NCBI GenBank assembly: GCA_031429355.1
Contig: JANOZM010000016.1
Location: 124,001 to 188,000 of the forward strand
Source: JANOZM01 sp031429355
Lineage (GTDB): Bacteria; Pseudomonadota; Gammaproteobacteria; Burkholderiales; Burkholderiaceae_E
Direction of reading: 5' to 3'
Length of the DNA: 64,000 nucleotides
Every line of letters starts with the position of its first letter. Positions within the stretch are counted from its first letter, which is position 1. This document shows, in pieces, positions 33,612 through 41,998 of this stretch. Made by a program: the position numbers and the translations under genes. The notes under the pieces are model-generated. The model worked only from the letters and a program-made list of their open reading frames with translations. It searched no databases and was not told the origin of the DNA.

Positions 33612-34487
33612 CTATTTACAAAACTCGTACTTCAGTTGCTTGACGCTGCCAACAAAATAAGATTTACGGCCAGTAGGGTGCATCCAGGCAACATCACCCG
33701 TCATCGGAACCAGCATATCGCTGTGCCACTTATAGTCCGAAAACTGGCAATTCCAAGGAAGCATCTGCATCGCTTGGCCGATACCAAAACCGCGTGACTC
33801 TGCCAAGACTGAATCGACTAGGCCTGCTGAGTTAAATTTGAAAAGCAAAGTGAGCGTGCTAAAGCCATCGACGATGGTGGCGTTGGCTGAAGTATTATCA
33901 ACTGCCTGCCAAGCGACACCTTGACTTGGCAATAACGCCGTAGGGTACCAAACGGCTTCGGCAAAATAGCGCATAAATTCACCACGAGCTAACTCGCCGC
34001 CTCCATGCGCATTGGCCATAGTGAATAGCCCCAACACCCTAGCAACAAGACGGCCTTGGCCCGCGATGTAACTGTCTTCGACATACACAGGGAGCCCTAA
34101 AAACATACGTATTTTTGCGTTCCAAAGAAACCCCGGTCGATGCGTAACGACGCTTTGCTCCGATGTGAAATATTTCCATTGTTCATCCGTGGTAGACATG
34201 TTCATAGTGCCTGCCAATTCGATGCGTGCAGCAACAACGATGGGTTGCCCGTCATTTAAAACTGTTCGGAAATATCGTTGCACAATGGGCGGTAAATCGT
34301 TTAGCTCATTGATGTCATAGCGAGCCGTTAAGGGCTGGCCGGGTTGAATTTCGAAACGCGATGTTTCTAATTGATCCCGATGGTTATGGGTTAACGTAAA
34401 CCATCGGGTTGCCCCAATTTTCCGGGCAATTATAAAAATTGCTAGAAGGGCGCTAGCAAAAGTTAGAAACCACAACAACCATTTCAT
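33612..34487 (-). CDS. DUF6920/DUF6544-family protein, membrane-anchored
   Basis: 291 residues: one N-terminal membrane helix (LLWFLTFASALLAIFIIA), then a soluble, beta-rich part. PPIVQRYFRTVLNDGQP and later GEFMRYFAEAVWYPTALLP, with DSVLAESRG and MVPMTGDVAWMHPTGRKSYFVG, match a conserved family of unknown function often called DUF6920 or DUF6544 (name from memory). The start overlaps the upstream small gene by four bases. It converges on the clan-CD-like gene with adjacent stops. Confidence 0.75.
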   Translation of the reverse strand: MKWLLWFLTFASALLAIFIIARKIGATRWFTLTHNHRDQLETSRFEIQPGQPLTARYDINELNDLPPIVQRYFRTVLNDGQPIVVAARIELAGTMNMSTTDEQWKYFTSEQSVVTHRPGFLWNAKIRMFLGLPVYVEDSYIAGQGRLVARVLGLFTMANAHGGGELARGEFMRYFAEAVWYPTALLPSQGVAWQAVDNTSANATIVDGFSTLTLLFKFNSAGLVDSVLAESRGFGIGQAMQMLPWNCQFSDYKWHSDMLVPMTGDVAWMHPTGRKSYFVGSVKQLKYEFCK

Positions 34488-34684
34488 TGGTTGCCAGAAG
34501 ATTCTTCGTTGATTTGACTCTTTGGAATATCTTCATTTTCGGTTTCCGAAATTTGCGACACATCGGACTCGCCGTTTATTGAATTTGCAGATCGAGTACG
34601 AAACTGTTTTCCGGGGGGTACTTGTGGCTTCTCATCGGTCAGTTCCACAGTACCTTGCCCGTCGGCTAAATACAATATGGTCAT
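34484..34684 (-). CDS. Small acidic hypothetical protein
   Basis: 66 residues with a hydrophilic, probably disordered C-terminal two-thirds rich in Ser, Glu and Asn. No known domain. ATGA overlaps link it both to the upstream 54-codon gene and to the downstream DUF6920 gene, the main evidence that it is translated. Confidence 0.5.
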   Translation of the reverse strand: MTILYLADGQGTVELTDEKPQVPPGKQFRTRSANSINGESDVSQISETENEDIPKSQINEESSGNQ

Positions 34685-34845
34685 GTCTTTTTGTTGCCGA
34701 CCGAAGGCGGGTTTTTGGATTTTTCCGAAGATGAATTGTCTTTGGTAAGTGGTTTTAATCCACTACTCATTTGGGAGTCCTCGGGCAAAGCTTTTTTCGG
34801 GGTTTTGGTAGTTACAACAGGGGGCATAGTAGTTTGAGTTTTCAT
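34681..34845 (-). CDS. 54-residue disordered basic protein, first gene of a three-gene set
   Basis: ATG at 34845, stop TGA at 34683-34681 overlapping the next ATG. The ribosome-binding site AAGGA, seven bases before the ATG, is among the better ones in the region. The product (MKTQTTMPPVVTTKTPKKAL at its start) is rich in Pro, Thr, Lys and Ser, with no hydrophobic core, so it is likely unstructured. No family recognised. It resembles in composition the small protein at 36612, but I do not claim homology. Confidence 0.55.
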   Translation of the reverse strand: MKTQTTMPPVVTTKTPKKALPEDSQMSSGLKPLTKDNSSSEKSKNPPSVGNKKT

Positions 34846-35005
34846 TTAATTTCCTTTAGGTTTGTTAGAACTTAGCAGCGATAAATCAGGTTGATTTTGA
34901 ACGCTGATTAAAGTTTAATAAGCTTTCTACACTCAAGGTAGTCAATAAGCCTTAAAACAATGTAGGACTATTGCTTGAGTCCAGCTAAACACCAAGCGTG
35001 GTCAA

Positions 35006-35434
35006 CTATTGTTTTACCGACGTCCTTAAAACCCAGTCGGATTTATTATTATCCCAAACATGTGTTCTAACAAATTCACTGGTTTCCGCGCGAACTTGAG
35101 CGCGCGTCATTTTTGACATTTCGCGTGGGCCTGTTTTTATAGGTATCCACTTTGCATCAGGGCTACTCCAACGATTGTTCGCTAAAAATTGATCGCGCAT
35201 CGCTTTAACTTCGTCACGCGTTTTAACACCAACTGGTGCTTCAACGCCGGACTTGAGTTTCCAAGTGCTACCTTGGTTGTCCCATTCATGGGTTTTTAAA
35301 AACTCGTCGCGATCCATTTTAACTTGTATGCGTGTTGCCGGAGCACTTGGCGTAGCGGTCTGTGCATAAATCGCAGGGGCAACCGCTGCGATTGTGGCGG
35401 CAATCATTATTGATTTAATTAGTACATTCTTCAT
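35006..35434 (-). CDS. Exported protein with three tryptophan-rich repeats
   Basis: 142 residues. Signal peptide with likely cleavage after AIYA (residue 24). The mature protein is three degenerate repeats of about 24 residues at 40-63, 79-102 and 117-139, each of the form (D/S)-(E/Q)-F-(L/V)-x4-(E/R/V)-W-(D/S)-x4-x-W-x-(L/P): DEFLKTHEWDNQGSTWKL, DQFLANNRWSSPDAKWIP, SEFVRTHVWDNNKSDWVL. I do not know a named family. AGGAG precedes the ATG. It follows arcC by 40 bases on the same strand. Confidence 0.75.
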   Translation of the reverse strand: MKNVLIKSIMIAATIAAVAPAIYAQTATPSAPATRIQVKMDRDEFLKTHEWDNQGSTWKLKSGVEAPVGVKTRDEVKAMRDQFLANNRWSSPDAKWIPIKTGPREMSKMTRAQVRAETSEFVRTHVWDNNKSDWVLRTSVKQ

Positions 35435-35474
35435 TTGTTTCTCCTAGGCTTAAAATTGGATGATTACATTTAAA

Positions 35475-36416
35475 CTAGAACAACTCTGTTGCTTGGCGCA
35501 CATAGGCATCGGCAGAAACTTCGGTTCCCGCTTTCCCAAGCAGCATTTCATGAATTTGATCTAGTGAGCCGATTAAGGCTCTTTGACCAGTAGATTCCAC
35601 AAACTGGACAGCTGCTTGGACCTTAGGTGCCATTGAGCCTTCTGCGAAGGTGTGTTGTGCTAATTCAGACGGGGTTGTTTTGCTTAGGGCACGTTGATTT
35701 GGTTTGCCCCAGTCGACATATACCGCTGTAACATCGGTGGCAATGATTAAACAATCTGCATTTAACTCGCGCGCTAGTAATCCGCTACATAAGTCTTTAT
35801 CGATGACGGCGTCAACGCCTTCTAAGCTTGCGCCGTTGGCAATCCGCGCTACGGGTATGCCTCCACCACCGGCGGCAATCACAATGGCGTGATGTTCTAG
35901 CAGCCAGCGTATTGGTTTTAATCCCAGCACGCGTAGCGGCAATGGTGAGGCGACAACGCGCCGGAATTTGTCGCCATCGGGTGCAATCGACCAATTGGAG
36001 ACTTTTGCAAGTTGTTGTGCCTCTGATTGTGCGTACTGAGGTCCAATTGGTTTGGTGGGTTTTAGAAATGCGGGATCTTGTGGATCCACTTCTACTCGCG
36101 TCAGCAACGTGGCTACCACACGAGTGTTGGGCAATAAATTAGTTAACTCTTGCTCTAGTAAATAACCAATCATTCCATCGGTTTGAGCACCCAACATATC
36201 GAGTGGGTAAGCGGGAACTGCTAGGTAAGCAGCAGACTGTAGTGCTAGAAGACCAACCTGCGGCCCATTTCCATGCGTCACGATTAGTTCGTGTTCCTTG
36301 GCTATTTGCGCCAGTTGTGGGGCGATTCTTTTGATATTAGCCAATTGATTCTCAGCTGTTGGCAATTGATCTCGGCGTAAAAGCGCATTTCCGCCTAACG
36401 CAACGACGAGCCTCAC
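35475..36416 (-). CDS. arcC: Carbamate kinase
   Basis: Last step of the arginine deiminase pathway: carbamoyl phosphate + ADP to ATP, CO2 and ammonia. 313 residues of the amino-acid-kinase fold: VVALGGNALLRR at the N-terminus, THGNGPQVGLLALQ (about 46-59), AAGGGGIPV, EGVDAVIDKDL and ATDVTAVYVDWG. GTG at 36416 gives the exact family N-terminus. Unusually it is not next to arcA and arcB, which lie 24 kb away at 60581-62847. Palindrome site E lies about 118 bases upstream and is shared with the divergent phosphoketolase cluster. Confidence 0.95.
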   Translation of the reverse strand: MRLVVALGGNALLRRDQLPTAENQLANIKRIAPQLAQIAKEHELIVTHGNGPQVGLLALQSAAYLAVPAYPLDMLGAQTDGMIGYLLEQELTNLLPNTRVVATLLTRVEVDPQDPAFLKPTKPIGPQYAQSEAQQLAKVSNWSIAPDGDKFRRVVASPLPLRVLGLKPIRWLLEHHAIVIAAGGGGIPVARIANGASLEGVDAVIDKDLCSGLLARELNADCLIIATDVTAVYVDWGKPNQRALSKTTPSELAQHTFAEGSMAPKVQAAVQFVESTGQRALIGSLDQIHEMLLGKAGTEVSADAYVRQATELF

Positions 36417-36526
36417 GTTAACTCAGCCTCGTTTAAACGGCTCAAAACAATAGTTTTTGTGTTCATCTTGGTCGATTTGGTCTGGGGTAGTGGTTAGTGA
36501 TTGTTTTGATTTTTTTGTTTGTCGTC

Positions 36527-36542
36527 TGTTCGATGTCGCACA
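36527..36542. promoter_or_regulatory. Stress palindrome site E
   Basis: GTC-TGTTCG-ATGT-CGCACA-GAC: the left half is perfect, the right half has one change, and both three-base flanks are symmetric. It lies between arcC (about 118 bases) and the small-gene/pgm/xfp operon (about 77 bases). Confidence 0.6.
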
Positions 36543-36611
36543 GACGAACATTTTTTACACGACTACATTCAACCGATCCAAGCGTCTCAATTCCCTCTTA
36601 AAGGCAACAAT

Positions 36612-36881
36612 ATGCATAAAGTTCCATTAACACCGCCCGTGAAGCCGAAAGATTTAGCGCAAGAAAAATCTGATTTCACCGCCGAAGGAGCACCGGTCCC
36701 GGGCAATGTTGCGACTGCCCCACCGTTGACACCTGAAGATGTCGAGAAGGTGACGTTAGCGATGCCAGATCCAGAATCAAAAAAAGAAAAAGATCTGGAA
36801 AAAAAGATCGATAAAGAGGCGGAAAAACAGGTCGAAAAAGAAGCCGAAAAAAAGAGAAATCATCCTGTTGCGGAGGGCTGA
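36612..36881 (+). CDS. Small, highly charged disordered protein
   Basis: 89 residues. The first half is Pro-rich (VPLTPPVKPKD, APPLTPEDV); the second half is an almost uninterrupted Lys/Glu helix (about 58-83, repeats of EK, KK and KEAEK). No family recognised. ATG at 36612 has AAAGG at a fitting distance; earlier in-frame starts would run through site E. It ends six bases before pgm, so it leads that operon. Confidence 0.6.
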   Translation: MHKVPLTPPVKPKDLAQEKSDFTAEGAPVPGNVATAPPLTPEDVEKVTLAMPDPESKKEKDLEKKIDKEAEKQVEKEAEKKRNHPVAEG

Positions 36882-36887
36882 AAACTT

Positions 36888-38546
36888 ATGAATTTTTTAG
36901 CCGGCAAACCTGCACCCGTTTCGTCATTAATTGATGTAAATAAATTAATCGCCGCCTACTACTCGCAAAGACCAGATGCTTCGGTTAGCGAGCAACGCGT
37001 CTTATTTGGAACCTCAGGGCATCGTGGGTGTGCTTTTGATGCCAGTTTTAACGAGTGGCACCTATTTGCCATCGTGCAAGCAATTTGCAACTATCGCGCA
37101 GCCAATGAAATTAGCGGGCCGCTTTTTTTAGGTATAGATACCCACGCTCTATCGGAACCAGCCTGCGCCAGTGCACTGGAAGTTTTAGCGGGTAATGGTG
37201 TTGATGTATTTTTAGCAGTTAATGACGAGTTCACACCAACACCGGCGATATCGCACGCAATTTTAGAATTTAATCTCGGTCGAAAAAGTAAATTCGCCGA
37301 TGGGATTATTTTGACCCCGTCGCACAATCCGCCACGTGATGGCGGCATCAAGTACAACGTCGCCCATGGTGGTCCGGCAGGCAAAATAGTGACCGATTTT
37401 ATACAGAACGAAGCTAATCGATTTCTCGAGACATCATTGTTTGGTGTTAAACAGATCGGTCATCGACGAGCATTAAGAGCATCAACCACGCGGCGCTATG
37501 ATTATCTCAATACGTATGTCGAAGACCTCAAGAGTGTCGTCGATATGCAAGCTATTGGGAACTCTGCAATAAAAATTGGCGTCGATCCTATGGGTGGCGC
37601 AGGGGTTGCTTATTGGCCTGCAATTGCAGAACGCTATCACCTAAATTTAACGGTTGTTAACGACCAAGTTGATAAAACGTTTAGTTTCATGCCGCTAGAC
37701 TGGGACGGGCAAATCCGGATGGATCCTTCTTCGCGCTATGCAATGCAACTACTAGTAACTCTAAAAGATCGGTTTGACATTGCATTTGCTTGCGACACCG
37801 ATCATGATCGGCACGGTATTGTTACTAAAAGCAGCGGTTTGCTCGGTGCTAACGAATACTTGTCCGTGGCAGTGGATTATCTGTTTTCTCATCGCCCATT
37901 GTGGAAAAAGCACTTAGGATTGGGAAAGACCGTCGTCAGCTCGCGAATGATCGATTTAGTCGCTGCTCGGCTTGGCGTCGCACTTTTTGAAACGCCTGCG
38001 GGATTTAAATGGTTTTCTGATCAATTGCTTAATGGTTCACTAGGTTTTGCTGGTGAAGAAAGTGCCGGAGCTACTTTTTTACGTCGCGACGGAACTGTAT
38101 GGACGACCGAGAAGGATGGAATTACTGCGGGACTGCTGTCAGCTGAAATAATTGCATGTAGCGGGAAGGATCCATCGCAACGTTATCTTGAATTAGCGAG
38201 AGCGCTGGGGCAACCGGTTGCTAATCGCATTGAAGCACGGGCTACACCTGCGCAAAAAAAACGTTTGTCAGCATTGTCTGCCTCGCAAATAGTGTCAACA
38301 GAATTAGCGGGCGAAAAAATTAATCAAATACTTACAAAAGCGCCTGGTAATGGGGAGTCGATTGGGGGCATTAAAGTTGTTACAAAAAGTGGTTGGTTCG
38401 CTGCACGTCCATCGGGAACAGAAGATATTTACAAAATTTACGCGGAGAGTTTTCGCGGCGTAGAACACCTTGGAAATATTTTAGCAGAGGCGCAAAAAAT
38501 TGTGGATCAAGCTATTAAAGCCGAGCCACTTTTAACGATTGTTTAG
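36888..38546 (+). CDS. pgm: Phosphoglucomutase (alpha-D-glucose)
   Basis: Interconverts glucose-1-phosphate and glucose-6-phosphate. 552 residues; the phosphoserine is Ser145 in TPSHNPP, the metal loop is DTDHDRHG (about 303-310), the sugar loop is GFAGEESAGA (about 384), and the phosphate-binding RPSGTED lies near the C-terminus. Length and motifs match bacterial Pgm, not the PgcA group. It lies 20 bases before phosphoketolase, joining glycogen/glucan-derived sugar to that pathway. Confidence 0.94.
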   Translation: MNFLAGKPAPVSSLIDVNKLIAAYYSQRPDASVSEQRVLFGTSGHRGCAFDASFNEWHLFAIVQAICNYRAANEISGPLFLGIDTHALSEPACASALEVLAGNGVDVFLAVNDEFTPTPAISHAILEFNLGRKSKFADGIILTPSHNPPRDGGIKYNVAHGGPAGKIVTDFIQNEANRFLETSLFGVKQIGHRRALRASTTRRYDYLNTYVEDLKSVVDMQAIGNSAIKIGVDPMGGAGVAYWPAIAERYHLNLTVVNDQVDKTFSFMPLDWDGQIRMDPSSRYAMQLLVTLKDRFDIAFACDTDHDRHGIVTKSSGLLGANEYLSVAVDYLFSHRPLWKKHLGLGKTVVSSRMIDLVAARLGVALFETPAGFKWFSDQLLNGSLGFAGEESAGATFLRRDGTVWTTEKDGITAGLLSAEIIACSGKDPSQRYLELARALGQPVANRIEARATPAQKKRLSALSASQIVSTELAGEKINQILTKAPGNGESIGGIKVVTKSGWFAARPSGTEDIYKIYAESFRGVEHLGNILAEAQKIVDQAIKAEPLLTIV

Positions 38547-38566
38547 CTTAGTCACCGGAGCATTAA

Positions 38567-40936
38567 ATGTCGACGCCCCTTTCAGCAGTTCTACTAGAAA
38601 AAATGAATGCCTATTGGCGTGCCGCTAATTATTTATCCGTTGGGCAAATTTATTTATGCGCGAATCCTTTGCTTGAAGTACCCCTCACTTTCGAGCATGT
38701 GAAGCCTAGACTGCTGGGCCATTGGGGAACAACGCCGGGTATCAATTTGATTTATGTTCACTTGAATCGACTCATCAACGAGAACGATTTGAATATGATT
38801 TACATTATTGGTCCTGGGCACGGTGGACCCGGCATTGTTGCCCATTCCTACTTAGAAGGTTCTTACAGCGAACGGTATCCAGCCATAGAACGAAATCGCA
38901 GTGGACTGGATCGTCTTTTTAGGCAGTTTTCATGGCCTGGTGGTATACCAAGCCATGTAGCGCCCGAAATTCCCGGTTCGATCCATGAGGGAGGCGAGTT
39001 GGGCTACTCATTGGCTCATGCCTACGGCGCTGTCTTTGACAATCCAGATCTTATCGTTGCCTGTGTGATTGGTGATGGTGAAGCCGAAACCGGTGCGCTT
39101 GCTACTAGTTGGCATTCGAACAAGTTTTTAAATCCAGCACGTGATGGAGCTGTTTTGCCAATCCTTCATCTAAATGGCTACAAAATTGCAAACCCTTCTA
39201 TCCTCGCGAGAATAGGGCAAGACGAGCTTTCTAGTTTGATGCGTGGCTATGGTTATGAGCCTTTGTTTGTGGAAGGCGATGATCCTACGCAAGTGCATAT
39301 CGACCTAGCGGCCGCTCTTGATGAAGCGCTCGACAAAATACTTGAATTTCAAAAAACGGCTCGCCAAGTCGACAATACGGAAGCAATTGAACGCCCGCGA
39401 TGGCCGATGATTGTGATGCGTACACCGAAAGGGTGGACCGGACCTAAATTTGTTGACGGCAAGCCTGTCGAGGGTACTTGGCGGGCCCATCAAGTCCCTC
39501 TTGCAGACGTGCGAACTCCGGAGCATCTTGCTCAGTTAGAGAGCTGGTTAAAAAGCTATCGGCCGGAAGACTTGTTTGATGAACACGGAAGGTTTATCGA
39601 AGAACTTGCCGCGCTTGCACCAACTGGGCATAACCGAATGGGCGCAAACCCTCATGCGAATGGCGGTGAGTTATTGGTTCCTTTAGTGCTGCCCGCTTTT
39701 CAACAATACGCTATTGAATTTTCTTATCCAGGAACGGTGAAAGGTGAGGCGACCCGTGTGCTTGGAAAATTCCTGTGTGACGTGATGGAGCTCAATTTAA
39801 AAAATCAGAATTTTCGCGTCTTTGGCCCAGATGAAACGTCATCTAATCGTTTAGATGCGATTTATGAGGTCTCTGGCAAAACGTGGATGGCACAAATGCG
39901 TGGTAATGACACTAACTTAAGTACTAACGGTCGTGTGATGGAGGTACTTAGTGAACATTTATGTCAAGGGTGGTTAGAGGGGTATCTGTTGACCGGAAGG
40001 CATGGCTTTTTTTCATGCTACGAAGCCTTTATTCACATTATTGATTCGATGCTCAATCAACACGCCAAATGGCTGAAAATGTGTAACGCAATCGCTTGGC
40101 GAAAACCGATAGCCTCGCTGAACTACTTGCTAACGTCACATGTCTGGCAGCAAGACCATAATGGATTTTCGCACCAAGATCCGGGTTTTATGGATATCGT
40201 TGCGAACAAAAAATCGGCCATCGCGCGTATTTACTTACCGCCTGATGCTAACTGCTTGCTATCGGTTGCAGATCATTGCCTGCGTAGTCGTAATTGTATT
40301 AATGTGGTTGTTGCGGGTAAGCAATTGGCTTGGCAGTGGCTTGATAGTGATGCTGCCGTAAAGCATTGCACCGCGGGCACCAGCGAATGGGCATGGGCCA
40401 GTACAACAGCGCCGGGTGAGGAGCCCGATGTCGTAATGGCTTGTGCCGGTGATGTACCTACGGTCGAAACGTTGGCCGCTGTTATGCTCTTAAGAGAGTA
40501 CGTGCCTGAAATTCGCATTCGGGTAGTGAACGTAGTTGACTTAATGGCTTTGCAACCACAGTCAGAGCACCCACATGGTTTACAAGATCGCGATTTTGAT
40601 GCTCTTTTTACATCCGATAAGCCGGTAATTTTTGCGTTTCATGGATATGCTGCACTTGTGCATAGGCTAACCTACCGGCGGCAGAACCATGACAACATTC
40701 ATGTCCGTGGATACAAAGAAGAAGGCACGACCACGACCTCATTTGATATGGTCGTGCTAAACAGCTTAGATCGCTATCAGCTTGCATTAGATGCAATAAC
40801 ACGTATTAAGCGACTCGCTGAGTCAGTACCGCAGGCTAGGGCGCGTTACTGGGCTAGCATTCAGCGTCATAAAAGTTACATTAACGAACATGGTGAAGAT
40901 TTGCCAGAAATCCGCAATTGGCAATGGGTAGCTTAG
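38567..40936 (+). CDS. xfp: Xylulose-5-phosphate/fructose-6-phosphate phosphoketolase
   Basis: Thiamine-diphosphate enzyme that cleaves Xu5P (or F6P) with phosphate to acetyl phosphate and G3P (or E4P). 789 residues, the family length. Seen: YIIGPGHGGPG (about 80), the ThDP-binding GDGEAETGAL (about 168-178) with NGYKIANPS, and RGNDTNLSTNGRVMEVLSEH in the second half. A CGGAG ribosome-binding site stands before the ATG. Acetyl phosphate gives ATP through acetate kinase (not in this window). Co-transcribed with pgm and the charged small protein. Confidence 0.95.
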   Translation: MSTPLSAVLLEKMNAYWRAANYLSVGQIYLCANPLLEVPLTFEHVKPRLLGHWGTTPGINLIYVHLNRLINENDLNMIYIIGPGHGGPGIVAHSYLEGSYSERYPAIERNRSGLDRLFRQFSWPGGIPSHVAPEIPGSIHEGGELGYSLAHAYGAVFDNPDLIVACVIGDGEAETGALATSWHSNKFLNPARDGAVLPILHLNGYKIANPSILARIGQDELSSLMRGYGYEPLFVEGDDPTQVHIDLAAALDEALDKILEFQKTARQVDNTEAIERPRWPMIVMRTPKGWTGPKFVDGKPVEGTWRAHQVPLADVRTPEHLAQLESWLKSYRPEDLFDEHGRFIEELAALAPTGHNRMGANPHANGGELLVPLVLPAFQQYAIEFSYPGTVKGEATRVLGKFLCDVMELNLKNQNFRVFGPDETSSNRLDAIYEVSGKTWMAQMRGNDTNLSTNGRVMEVLSEHLCQGWLEGYLLTGRHGFFSCYEAFIHIIDSMLNQHAKWLKMCNAIAWRKPIASLNYLLTSHVWQQDHNGFSHQDPGFMDIVANKKSAIARIYLPPDANCLLSVADHCLRSRNCINVVVAGKQLAWQWLDSDAAVKHCTAGTSEWAWASTTAPGEEPDVVMACAGDVPTVETLAAVMLLREYVPEIRIRVVNVVDLMALQPQSEHPHGLQDRDFDALFTSDKPVIFAFHGYAALVHRLTYRRQNHDNIHVRGYKEEGTTTTSFDMVVLNSLDRYQLALDAITRIKRLAESVPQARARYWASIQRHKSYINEHGEDLPEIRNWQWVA

Positions 40937-40938
40937 CG

Positions 40939-41796
40939 CTAATGCACCATCAAAACGGGTAGCGTCATCGATTCAAGAATGGTTTTTGAAACGCCACCAA
41001 TTACAAACTGCCGTAGGCGACTGTGGCCATAACAGCCCATTACTAGCAAGTCTGCGCTCGTTTCGGCTGCTAAAGAGAGCAATCGCTCTGCAATGTTTTC
41101 TGTGTTGCCAAACGAATGAAATTTTGGTTCGGTTGCCACCATATTGGACTGCAAAAACGCCGTAAGGTGGTTTTGTAATTGCCCCGATCGTTCTGGTTCA
41201 GTGTCGAGAACAAAATCAATTTTACTGGCGGTCTGTAAAAACGGGATTGAAGCCTTTAACGCTCGACTAGCTTCACGGGTAGATTTCCAAGCAATTAGCA
41301 CTCGCGATCCGACGCTTTCATAGGTTCCAATATACGGAACAATAATCGAGGGAACTCCCGAATCGATAATGAGCGATTCAACAAAGTCAATTGGCATGTC
41401 TTGGCGAATTTTTGACTCGGGGTTTACCTGACCAAAAATTAACAAATCTGCAAACAATGCCTGATGTAGTGCGCTTTGCGTCAGCAAGCCGCTAGCGTTT
41501 TCGATCCACATTGAATTTTCGTTATTGGTGTTACGCCAGTGATCGAAACGATCCTTTTGTGCAACTTTGTTTTTGGCGTGATTGCTATAAATAAGCCCAA
41601 CCGATTGAATCATAATTTCAGGGTAACCGCTTGAAGCAAATATATAGCTGGGCGTTGGCACGTAGTAGGCATTTATAGTGCAGTTGTTGCTTCTGCTTGC
41701 TACCATCGTTTTTTTAATGTGGGATGCGATTGCCAACTGAGCTTCGAGTCGTTCATCGTTATCAAGGTATACCAAAATAGAACCATAAGTATTCAT
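40939..41796 (-). CDS. Universal stress protein with degenerate N-terminal and intact C-terminal domain
   Basis: 285 residues, two UspA-like halves. The C-terminal half (about 160-285) keeps VLIAWKSTREASRALKASIPFL and the nucleotide loop GCYGHSRLRQFVIGG (G-x2-G-x9-G), so it probably binds ATP. The N-terminal half (1-150) has lost that loop. This tandem form is common in proteobacteria. It ends three bases from xfp, convergent, and is divergent from the CheB-CheR fusion across a 200-base gap. Confidence 0.85.
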   Translation of the reverse strand: MNTYGSILVYLDNDERLEAQLAIASHIKKTMVASRSNNCTINAYYVPTPSYIFASSGYPEIMIQSVGLIYSNHAKNKVAQKDRFDHWRNTNNENSMWIENASGLLTQSALHQALFADLLIFGQVNPESKIRQDMPIDFVESLIIDSGVPSIIVPYIGTYESVGSRVLIAWKSTREASRALKASIPFLQTASKIDFVLDTEPERSGQLQNHLTAFLQSNMVATEPKFHSFGNTENIAERLLSLAAETSADLLVMGCYGHSRLRQFVIGGVSKTILESMTLPVLMVH

Positions 41797-41885
41797 TGCA
41801 GTGATCTCATTTCAGCTAATGGATTGCACGGTGCAGACGTAGTCTGATTGAGCAAAAAAATTATTGCTATGGATAAACTGCTAGC

Positions 41886-41910
41886 AGTCGATAGTTAAAA
41901 GTCGATAGTT
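41886..41910 (+). repeat. Tandem 11-base direct repeat between usp and cheB-cheR
   Basis: AGTCGATAGTT occurs at 41886-41896 and 41900-41910, a 14-base period. A TCCTAC box follows at 41924. It lies in a divergent promoter region and may bind a regulator; none is known. Confidence 0.4.
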
Positions 41911-41998
41911 TATGTAAGACAATTCCTACAACGAAGCGCGTCTTTGCGGGTAATACAAAACAGGTCTACACTAGGAATTAACGACGGGTGCTATTACA

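Noticed and set aside
34931..34980. ACTCAAG/CTTGAGT inverted repeat as a terminator after the W-repeat gene
   Set aside because: The loop is 36 bases and there is no T run on either strand.
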